From the NCBI GenBank assembly GCA_964575605.1, contig CAZNRN010000003.1, forward strand, positions 141,957 through 205,956: a DNA stretch of 64,000 nt, given 5' to 3'. The DNA comes from JAPWJZ01 sp964575605. GTDB taxonomy: Bacteria > Pseudomonadota > Alphaproteobacteria > Micavibrionales > UBA2020. A model generated the notes under the pieces. It had not been told where the DNA came from. It did no database searches and saw only the letters and a list, made by a program, of their open reading frames with translations. Position 1 is the first letter of the stretch, and each line of letters starts with the position of its first letter. The translations under genes and the position numbers were made by a program. Shown here piece by piece: positions 57,578 through 64,000 of this stretch.

Positions 57578-58777
57578 ATGGAAAACGTTGTCTACAAAAT
57601 TGAGTTACTGCTGCTGCTGGCGGGGGTCGTCGCAATGATTGCAAGGCGATTGCACCTCCCATACAGCGTGGGACTGGTGCTGGCGGGGGCGGCGCTGACC
57701 TTCGTGCAGCCCTTCGACCTCCCCTTCACCAAAGAGCTCATTTTCACCGTCCTGCTGCCGCCCCTGATTTTCGAGGCCGCGCTGCTTATCCCCTGGAAGG
57801 AACTGAAACGCGACCTGCCGCCGATTTCGGTCTTCGTGACGGCGGGGCTGGCGCTTTCCGCCGCGATCACGGCAGCCGGCATGCATTTCATCGCCGGCTG
57901 GATGTGGGAAGCATCGCTTGTCTTCGGCATCCTCATCGCCGCGACAGACCCGGTCTCGGTCATCGCCACTTTCAAGGAAGCGGGCGTCCACGGCCGCCTG
58001 CGTCTGCTGGTCGAGGCCGAAAGCCTCATGAACGACGGCACCGCCGCCGTCGCCTTCGTCATTGCCGTCGCGATCGCGACAGGCGCAGAAACTTTGGGCG
58101 CGGGGCATATCTCGTGGCTGCTGGTCAAGACCGTGTGCGGCGGCGTGCTGATAGGCGGCGCGGTCGCCGGCACGGTGCTGGTGATCGCGGGCCGCACCAA
58201 CGACCACCTGGTCGAGATCACCTTCACCACCATCATCGCCTACGGCTCGTTCCTGCTGGCCGAGCATTTTCATTTCTCGGGGGTTTTGTCCTGCATGACG
58301 GCCGGGCTCATCACGGGCAATTTCGGTTTTATCGGTTCGATATCGGACAAGGGACGCGACGCGGTGACCGATTTCTGGGAGTACGCGGCCTTTGTCGCGA
58401 ACTCCCTGGTCTTTATCCTCATCGGCATCCATGAAACGCAGCAGAATTTCGGCCCCGTGCTGGGTGCGGCCTTCTGCGCGATCCTGCTGGTGACGCTGGG
58501 GCGCGCCTTCGCCATATACCCGTTTGCCGCGCTGTTCCGCGGGACGAAGCTGAAAATCAAGGCCAAGCACCAGCATGTGCTGTTCTGGGGCGGGTTGCGC
58601 GGCGCACTCGCGCTGGCGCTGGCGCTGGGCCTGCCCGAAGAAATGCCGATGCGAAAAGAAATCGTGACGGTCACCTTCACCGTCGTCGCCTTCTCCGTCT
58701 TTGTGCAGGGCCTGACAATGACGCCCCTGCTGCGCCGTTTGAAGGAAATTCCGGCAAAGAAAAACGCAAAACGCTGA
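57578..58777 (+). CDS. CPA1 family Na+/H+ antiporter (NhaP type)
   Basis: 399 residues, about 12 spans. GILIAATDPVSVIATFKEAG and EAESLMNDGTA carry the ATDP and END-type ion-binding motifs of CPA1 antiporters. No long C-terminal regulatory domain. It is translationally linked to nhaD (one base between stop and start). Its end abuts the convergent deaminase gene. Confidence 0.93.
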   Translation: MENVVYKIELLLLLAGVVAMIARRLHLPYSVGLVLAGAALTFVQPFDLPFTKELIFTVLLPPLIFEAALLIPWKELKRDLPPISVFVTAGLALSAAITAAGMHFIAGWMWEASLVFGILIAATDPVSVIATFKEAGVHGRLRLLVEAESLMNDGTAAVAFVIAVAIATGAETLGAGHISWLLVKTVCGGVLIGGAVAGTVLVIAGRTNDHLVEITFTTIIAYGSFLLAEHFHFSGVLSCMTAGLITGNFGFIGSISDKGRDAVTDFWEYAAFVANSLVFILIGIHETQQNFGPVLGAAFCAILLVTLGRAFAIYPFAALFRGTKLKIKAKHQHVLFWGGLRGALALALALGLPEEMPMRKEIVTVTFTVVAFSVFVQGLTMTPLLRRLKEIPAKKNAKR

Positions 58778-59230
58778 TCAGGTAAGGATATCGCCCTTCC
58801 AGAAATCGCCGTAGCGCAGCGGCAGCAAGTCCGCGGGGCGCACCTTGTATAGCTTCTCGCTGCCCGGGTCGCGCAGAATCACATGGCCCGCCGTCACGAA
58901 ATCGACAATCACCTCGCGGCAGCGGCCGCAGGGCGGGATGACTTTGGGCTCATGCCCCGGCTGGTGGTATACGGCGACGATAGTGGCGACGCTGCGCCCC
59001 TCGCGCCGGTTGGATTCGTTGATCACGAAAGGCTCTGCACACATCGAAATGCTGCCCACGTCGGTCATCAGGTTCGAGCCCGTAATCACGTCGCCGTTGT
59101 CCAGCCTGCCCGCCGCCGTCACCAGCGCGGGGCATTTTTCGCTATTGATGTGCAGGACGGGCTTCTTGGCCGCGTCACAGGCGATTTTCACGAGTTCGTG
59201 GTCTTGCGGGGAAAGTTCGAGTCTCTGCAT
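58778..59230 (-). CDS. Cytidine/blasticidin deaminase-like protein
   Basis: 150 residues. The zinc site C64-A-E66 and PC101-GRC104 is intact. The late LLPLRYGDFWKG segment resembles the LLPxxYxxxxG end of blasticidin-S-deaminase-type enzymes more than standard cytidine deaminase. It probably deaminates cytidine or a related pyrimidine. Convergent with the antiporter gene, which ends at the neighbouring base. Confidence 0.87.
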   Translation of the reverse strand: MQRLELSPQDHELVKIACDAAKKPVLHINSEKCPALVTAAGRLDNGDVITGSNLMTDVGSISMCAEPFVINESNRREGRSVATIVAVYHQPGHEPKVIPPCGRCREVIVDFVTAGHVILRDPGSEKLYKVRPADLLPLRYGDFWKGDILT

Positions 59231-59256
59231 GATATGCTGCCCTTATAGCCCTGATG

Positions 59257-60213
59257 TTAAGAGTGAACCGCCATCTGGTCGCGCGTGAGCCAGAAAACCT
59301 CGCCCTCGCTGTTTTCGGTGTCGAGCCAGAGGAAGGGGATGCCCGGATATTCTTCTTCCAGACGCTCCCGGCCATAGCCGATTTCGCAGATCATCTGGCC
59401 GTCGGGGTTCAGGTAATTCGGCGCCTCTTTTAAAATACGACGCGTGATGTCGAGCCCGTCGGGGCCGGAGGCCAGCGCCATCATCGGCTCGTGCTGGTAT
59501 TCCTTCGGCATATCGACCAGCAGCTCGGCCTCGACATAGGGCGGGTTGGTGATGATGAAATCGTATTTCTTGCCCTTCAGCGGCTTGAACAGGTCGCCCT
59601 TGTAAAGGGTGATACGGTCTTCCATACCCGATTGCTTCACGTTGATCTTCGCAACCTCGAGCGCTTCGGGCGACAAATCAACCGCATCAACCTCGGCATT
59701 GGGGAAGAGCATCGCGGCCAGGATGGCAAGGCAACCCGAGCCTGTGCAGAGGTCCAGCACGCTCACGACTTCCTCGGGATTGTCGATCAGCGCATGGCCC
59801 TCGAGGTTCAGCACGTCGCTGAACAGCAAATCGGCGATGTAGGAGCGCGGCACGATCACGCGCTCGTCCACATAAAACGGTACGCCCTGCAAATAGGTTT
59901 TTTTCAGGATATAGGCAAGCGGCTTGCGCGTCGTGACGCGTTTCTCGATCAGCTCTGCAATATGTTTGCGCTCTTCGGGCAGCAACTTCGCGTCGTAATA
60001 GGGTTCCAGCTGGTCGATGGGCAGGCGCAGCGCCTCGAGCGCGAGGAACACCGCCTCGTCAAACGCCGAATGCGTGCCATGGCCGAAGCTCAAACCCGCC
60101 TTCTGGAAGCGGCTCACCGCGTAGCGCACGAAATCGCGCACGGTGGAAAGCTCGCGGGCGACGGTGTCGATGGATGACGATGATGATTTGGGCGAAAGTT
60201 TCTGGCGGGGCAT
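59257..60213 (-). CDS. prmB: 50S ribosomal protein L3 glutamine methyltransferase
   Basis: 318 residues. The N-terminal helical domain with FGHGTHSAFDEAVFLALEAL is the PrmB signature. SAM motif DLCTGSGC (154-161) and the catalytic NPPY (223-226) follow. PrmB methylates a glutamine of L3 on its nitrogen, and the matching GQxQxPG loop is present in the rplC product of this window. It begins 190 bases after the ATP-grasp gene ends and probably has its own promoter in that gap. Confidence 0.93.
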   Translation of the reverse strand: MPRQKLSPKSSSSSIDTVARELSTVRDFVRYAVSRFQKAGLSFGHGTHSAFDEAVFLALEALRLPIDQLEPYYDAKLLPEERKHIAELIEKRVTTRKPLAYILKKTYLQGVPFYVDERVIVPRSYIADLLFSDVLNLEGHALIDNPEEVVSVLDLCTGSGCLAILAAMLFPNAEVDAVDLSPEALEVAKINVKQSGMEDRITLYKGDLFKPLKGKKYDFIITNPPYVEAELLVDMPKEYQHEPMMALASGPDGLDITRRILKEAPNYLNPDGQMICEIGYGRERLEEEYPGIPFLWLDTENSEGEVFWLTRDQMAVHS

Positions 60214-60403
60214 TGCGGATAAGTCCTGTCGGATACAAAACTTATGTATATATACCGCAAAACCTGCGCGCGCGCAAAGCCGAAATAAGCCTTAAGTTAC
60301 ATATATATGAAGTAACAATCACGATGCTGTTTGCCACCTCCACCGCCTCGTCGCTCCGCCGCAAAACCATGCATCGGTATTGCCAAAAAATTTGTGGCTT
60401 AAA
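60214..60403 (-). promoter_or_regulatory. Upstream region of prmB
   Basis: The 190-base gap contains AT-rich tracts that could hold a promoter: TTTGCG and TATATA 18 bases apart on the minus strand, about 35 bases ahead of prmB. It also has an inverted repeat GTTAC/GTAAC around TTCATATATAT (near 60297-60317). None is decisive. Confidence 0.3.
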
Positions 60404-61399
60404 TCAGCGCGGAAACATCACGTCCGCAACATAGCGCGCGACCGGCTGCGGGTCGCCGATGGCCGGCATGACATGCATGCCAAGGCCGGGATTCGCATTC
60501 ACCTCGATAATACCGTAATCGATGCTTCGCTGGTCGCGCGTGATGTCGGTGGTGATGAAATCGACCCCGATCACCACCAGCCCCTTGAAGCAATCGAGGA
60601 TTTTTCCGGCGATGGCGATGACGGAGGGATGCGTCACCTCGGTCATGTCGCGTGAGACGCCGCCCAGCGCAAGGTTAGAAATGCGGCGCAAATAGACTTT
60701 TTCCCCCGCCGCGGGCACATCCGCGAGGTTGCGCCCCGCGTTTTTCAGGAAGCGCTCGACCCCTTTGTCGATGGCGACGGGGCAGAGCGCGCTGCCCCGA
60801 TCCTGTTTAACCTTGGCACGGCGCACGGTTTCGGCCGCGGCAAGGTCGTCGATCGTGCTGATGCCGTCGCCGATCACATGGGCGGGTTCGCGCTGCAGCA
60901 CAGCGTAATCGCCCCTGGTGGTGATTAAAACACGGTGTTCCAGCCCCTCGACCAGCCCCTCGATGATATAATCAGCGGCACCGCCCGCGTTTGACAGGTG
61001 CCGCTCGATGATGCGCAGCAGGCCTTCCTCTCCGTTGATTTCGGTTTCTACGCCCTTGCCGTGCGAGCCGTGGTTGGGCTTGAACACCACCTTGTAATCG
61101 CGCGCGGCGGCGAACCGGAGCGCGTCTTCGACCGTTTCCTCCGAAAACAGTCCGCCGTCGGGCACGCGGACGCCGGCCGCGCGTAAAATGCGTTTTGTCA
61201 TGAATTTATCCGCCGCCAGCACCGCCGGCACATGCGCCACCACAGGTCCGGTACGGTCGATCAGGTCGTGCGTCACGCCATCCAGCGTCACGCGCACCCA
61301 TTCGTTTTCGACATCCATGATTTCGATGGCGGCGCCGCGCGCGGCAAGTTCCTCGAGCAGCAGGCGCTGGTTGGTGTGGAGCAGTTTGAGGTCGGCCAA
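60404..61399 (-). CDS. ATP-grasp ligase, cyanophycin-synthetase/GshF-like
   Basis: 331 residues. An N-terminal pre-ATP-grasp domain (1-65) precedes the ATP-grasp fold: KFMTKRILRAAGVRVPDGG, VVFKPNHGSHGKGVETEING, HRVLITTRGDYAVL, and PAHVIGDGISTIDDL. The metal-binding IIEVNANPGLGMH end is intact. This set is typical of amino-acid or peptide ligases such as cyanophycin synthetase and GshF. The substrate is unknown. It is the last gene of an operon with a small tailed protein, a methyltransferase and a radical-SAM enzyme, 13 bases behind the tailed protein. Confidence 0.9.
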   Translation of the reverse strand: MADLKLLHTNQRLLLEELAARGAAIEIMDVENEWVRVTLDGVTHDLIDRTGPVVAHVPAVLAADKFMTKRILRAAGVRVPDGGLFSEETVEDALRFAAARDYKVVFKPNHGSHGKGVETEINGEEGLLRIIERHLSNAGGAADYIIEGLVEGLEHRVLITTRGDYAVLQREPAHVIGDGISTIDDLAAAETVRRAKVKQDRGSALCPVAIDKGVERFLKNAGRNLADVPAAGEKVYLRRISNLALGGVSRDMTEVTHPSVIAIAGKILDCFKGLVVIGVDFITTDITRDQRSIDYGIIEVNANPGLGMHVMPAIGDPQPVARYVADVMFPR

Positions 61400-61412
61400 A
61401 AATCAGCCCCAG

Positions 61413-61628
61413 TCAGTCTTTTTTCTTTTTCAGCTCGAGCGGCTTCATGACCTTGATCGGCTGGCTGGCCTTCGGCTCCTCGACCACTTTCGCGGGGCGG
61501 CGGGGTTGCGCGGGCTGCGACTGGCGCGGAGCGGGCGAAGCAAGGTTCTCGCTGCTGCGCTTGTTGCGTACCGGAGCGGAAGCCGCGTTTTCGCCGCTGC
61601 TGCTGCCGCTGGTCAGGTTTTCCGACAT
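61413..61628 (-). CDS. Small disordered tailed protein (possible peptide substrate)
   Basis: 71 residues from the ATG at 61628, which has a GGGAG motif; a longer frame from 61688 overlaps the methyltransferase end and is not supported. Ser/Asn/Pro/Lys-rich with a repeated SENL (SENLTSG, SSENLASP), no predicted fold, no membrane span. It ends PIKVMKPLELKKKKD, the clearest copy of the recurrent tail. It lies between the ATP-grasp and methyltransferase genes. This fits a ribosomal-peptide precursor or a tagged adaptor; neither is shown. Confidence 0.75.
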   Translation of the reverse strand: MSENLTSGSSSGENAASAPVRNKRSSENLASPAPRQSQPAQPRRPAKVVEEPKASQPIKVMKPLELKKKKD

Positions 61629-61684
61629 GCTGAACTCCCTTGTGATCCTTATATAATTGTATGCCCCGCCGCAGGCAGCGTCAA

Positions 61685-62365
61685 TCAACGCCCTAATGCC
61701 TTGCGATATATCGTTATTTTATGGCCGATCGTCGCGTCCGCCACGCGTGCCGCCGCCTCCGCGCCCCAGATGGCGCCGATGATATGCCCCGCCGCCTGAT
61801 GGCTTTCAAACCTGAAATGCGCATCAAGGTTCACCAGGACACGAAACCCCTGCGCTTCCACCCAGTCGTTATATTTTTTTGTGCGTTGGTCGTTCGTACG
61901 CCCGCGGATCGCCTCGAATTCGCTGCCCTCGGCATTCTCCACCAGAAAAACTTCGCCACCAAAAGTGATATGCCGGTCAAGTTTCCCAAGTATCGCCGCG
62001 CGCCTGCCCTCTTCCGCAATCGTGCCCAGCATCCAGCAGGCAACCGCAAGGTCATAGGTGCGCCCCAACGCCACTTCGGCCGCGTCGCCCTCGATAAAGT
62101 CGACATTGGCAAAATTTTTGGCGCGCTGCCGCGCAACCGCCAGCTGCGCCGGCGCGGCGTCGAGCCCTGTAATATGCTTCGCATGCGGCGCCAGCAGTTC
62201 GATATATTTCCCCGTACCGCAGCCGAGGTCGAGTACGGTTTTGCCCTTTACTGCGGGCAGCAGTTCTTTCAACACCAGCCCTTCCGCATCCTCCGCACGG
62301 CTGAAGGCCTCGTAAATATCAGCCTGGGAATAGTATATGCCCGATTTTTCCTGCAGGTTGCTCAT
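61685..62365 (-). CDS. Class I SAM-dependent methyltransferase
   Basis: 226 residues. SAM motif VLDLGCGTGKYIELL (about 44-58), GLDAAP after the second strand and ACWMLGTI (about 110-117) follow the Rossmann-fold methyltransferase pattern. The C-terminal half has no diagnostic motif, so the substrate is open. It overlaps the radical-SAM gene by four bases and precedes the tailed protein by 56 bases. Confidence 0.9.
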   Translation of the reverse strand: MSNLQEKSGIYYSQADIYEAFSRAEDAEGLVLKELLPAVKGKTVLDLGCGTGKYIELLAPHAKHITGLDAAPAQLAVARQRAKNFANVDFIEGDAAEVALGRTYDLAVACWMLGTIAEEGRRAAILGKLDRHITFGGEVFLVENAEGSEFEAIRGRTNDQRTKKYNDWVEAQGFRVLVNLDAHFRFESHQAAGHIIGAIWGAEAAARVADATIGHKITIYRKALGR

Positions 62366-64000
62366 GCGCGCAGCACCAGCAGCGTGTCGAAATTATTCTC
62401 ATCAATCGTGCTGGGCAGCTCGATTTCCTCATAAGCGCCGAATGCCGCGCGCCGCGCCGCTGTGTCATTGATCGGGCTGCGCGCCCTGGAGCGGTGCAGG
62501 TCGAGAGCATCATAGACATATCCGAAGGCCATCACACCGCCGGAAACCAGCTTTTCCTTTAAAGGCAGCACAACCTTGTCGCGATACTGTGCAAGGCAAT
62601 CGCCATCGAACATCCGGTGCGCATAATCGGAAATATTCGAAAGCAGGATGACATCAAAATCCTGTTTAACCTGCGCCGCAAGCCCCGTCACATCGGATTG
62701 TATAAAGATAACCGCTTTACCCCTGCAGGCCGCCTGCGCCGCCAGATAAGCCTTGTTATCTTTCAAATACGGATTGTTGAGCAGCGCATTCTTCTCCTTG
62801 TCCCTAGCAGGGCGCGCGTCGGCATTATCCTTAAACAGCGCAGAGGCCCGCAAGGCCTTGCCGTCGCCCTTGAAGCAGGCATAAGCCCTGCCCCAGAAAT
62901 AACGGCTGGCCACCGGCAGGGCATCCTTCACCCCGTCATAAACCTCGGCATCCAGTGTCGCAAAATAATCGATAAAACTTTCCCGCCCCAGCCGCTGCAA
63001 AGCCGCGAATTTAAGTTCCACCATATGCCCTGCCAGTGCATTGATATCGAAACAGGTGATGCTCCCTGCGCCTGCCGCAAAGGCGTTGATCGCATGGTCG
63101 CCCGAGCCTGCTGCCGTCAACACCGCTTTCCCCGCGAAATCCAGCCTGCCGAAATAACCGCCGATATTTTCCGTTGCGAAAGGATAAACCGGCGACAGCG
63201 CCGAAAACCGACCGCCCGCTGTCAACCCGGCTTCCAAATCCCCCGCAAACAATTTTTCAATATCTTCGGCCGCCGCGACATCCGGCACCGCCTGCATCGG
63301 GCAGCGTTCCAGTCCGGCATCGCGCAGCTTTACCACAACGCGGCGGAACTGGCGGTTTTCGGCGCCGTCGAGGATTTCTTTTAAACTTGCGTCATGAAGG
63401 CTGCGCGCCGCACGGTATTCCGGTTTTCTTTCCGCCACCCAGGTGCAGGGTGACACGCGGCCCTTGTGGTCGATGAACAGGAACCGCTCGCCGCCCGGGC
63501 AGGCGGCGCAGTTGGTGCCGGGCTTGACCGCCGCGAAACTGCCGCTCACCCTGATACGGCCGGCATTCATGACGGCGGCGGTCGCGACGCGTTTTTCCAG
63601 CTCGGCGTCGGAGAGTTTCGATACCAGTTCCTCCCGCCCGCGCATGCGCCCCACCGGTTCCATGCGCGAGAAAATGATTTCCTGCACCCCCATATCGGCG
63701 CAAAACGCGGCAATGTTCCACAATTCGTTTTCGTTCAGGTCGTAAATCACGCAGCCGACGCGCACATAAAGCCCTGCCGCGACAAGGTATTTCAAGCCTT
63801 CCAGCGTCGGCTCCCAGGTGCGCTTGCCGCGCACCGTTTCCTGCAAAACTTTCGTATGCCCGTCGAGGCTGACATGCACCATTTCCAGTTTCATCGCCGC
63901 AAGCTCGCGCGCGATATCGGGAGTGATGGTCGAGGCATTGGTGGAAATATCCGTCCTCAACCCCTTCTCGCAGCAGCGGCGCAGGATATCCATGATATCG
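62362..64000 (-). CDS. Radical SAM/SPASM protein with C-terminal SAM-binding-like domain (partial)
   Basis: At least 545 residues; the N-terminus with the CxxxCxxC cluster lies beyond the window. The visible start is mid radical-SAM barrel (ISTNAS..., VHVSLDGHTKVLQETVRGKR). A SPASM-like region follows with NCAACPGGERFLFIDHKGRV, SPCTW and LERCPM cysteines. From about residue 255 on, AVLTAAGSGDHAINAF and CFDIN suggest a Rossmann-type domain, resembling the DUF3419 group. SPASM enzymes often modify peptides. It overlaps the methyltransferase by four bases, as the first visible gene of the operon. Confidence 0.87.
   Translation of the reverse strand, partial: DIMDILRRCCEKGLRTDISTNASTITPDIARELAAMKLEMVHVSLDGHTKVLQETVRGKRTWEPTLEGLKYLVAAGLYVRVGCVIYDLNENELWNIAAFCADMGVQEIIFSRMEPVGRMRGREELVSKLSDAELEKRVATAAVMNAGRIRVSGSFAAVKPGTNCAACPGGERFLFIDHKGRVSPCTWVAERKPEYRAARSLHDASLKEILDGAENRQFRRVVVKLRDAGLERCPMQAVPDVAAAEDIEKLFAGDLEAGLTAGGRFSALSPVYPFATENIGGYFGRLDFAGKAVLTAAGSGDHAINAFAAGAGSITCFDINALAGHMVELKFAALQRLGRESFIDYFATLDAEVYDGVKDALPVASRYFWGRAYACFKGDGKALRASALFKDNADARPARDKEKNALLNNPYLKDNKAYLAAQAACRGKAVIFIQSDVTGLAAQVKQDFDVILLSNISDYAHRMFDGDCLAQYRDKVVLPLKEKLVSGGVMAFGYVYDALDLHRSRARSPINDTAARRAAFGAYEEIELPSTIDENNFDTLLVLRA

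Noticed and set aside
61629..61688. A 91-residue version of the tailed small protein
   Set aside because: The extra 20 codons lie in the gap and overlap the methyltransferase stop; the ATG at 61628 has the better ribosome site.

Overview
The window looks like the chromosome of a GC-rich alphaproteobacterium, possibly a deep or predatory/Micavibrio-like lineage; that placement is inference. The support is a fused str-S10 operon, RpoB and RpoC of about 1,400 residues, a tRNA-Trp-secE-nusG cluster, a short SRP RNA and a PleD-type GGEEF protein. Nearly every housekeeping gene in the first 38 kb lies on the minus strand.

Region by region. At 1-9341 is rpsL-rpsG-fusA-tuf-rpsJ-rplC-rplD-rplW-rplB-rpsS-rplV-rpsC-rplP-rpmC, driven by a good promoter at 9550-9577; rpmC is cut by the window edge. 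At 9342-15943 an accessory block separates rpsL from rpoC. It holds the SRP RNA gene, a GCS2-like ligase, an AhpD-like protein, an ankyrin protein and small proteins of unknown role. At 15944-27074 is rplK-rplA-rplJ-rplL-rpoB-rpoC. At 27075-37173 a second accessory block separates rplK from nusG. It holds two DUF2784-like membrane proteins, an IrrE-like metallopeptidase, four consecutive ankyrin genes, an M50 protease, a DUF2167 protein and a TerC/CBS protein. At 37174-38039 are nusG, secE and tRNA-Trp.

From 38 to 64 kb the DNA is mostly accessory and metabolic. It includes a CYTH protein, a triplet of paralogous small proteins, a diguanylate cyclase, a GCS2-type ligase, an L,D-transpeptidase, tRNA-Gly with a DUF2971 gene, and two adjacent tyrosyl-tRNA synthetase paralogues. 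Both synthetases carry a GNAT acetyltransferase-like domain and a proline-rich tail. Then come a SET-domain protein, a DOPA-dioxygenase-like protein beside a LysR regulator, an NhaD/NhaP antiporter pair, a cytidine deaminase, prmB, and an operon of radical-SAM/SPASM enzyme, methyltransferase, small tailed protein and ATP-grasp ligase that runs off the right edge.

Two signals stand out. First, at least eleven otherwise different proteins (five ankyrin proteins, the triplet, three small proteins) end in a related C-terminal tail, roughly P-h-x-V-x-K-P-h-x-h-K. This may be a sorting, docking or modification tag. One tailed protein sits inside the radical-SAM/ATP-grasp operon. Second, the tandem TyrRS-S4-GNAT fusions have an architecture I do not know from standard translation genes. 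It recalls LysX-type fusions of a synthetase to an aminoacyl-tRNA-using GNAT-fold domain. Functions proposed for both are inference.
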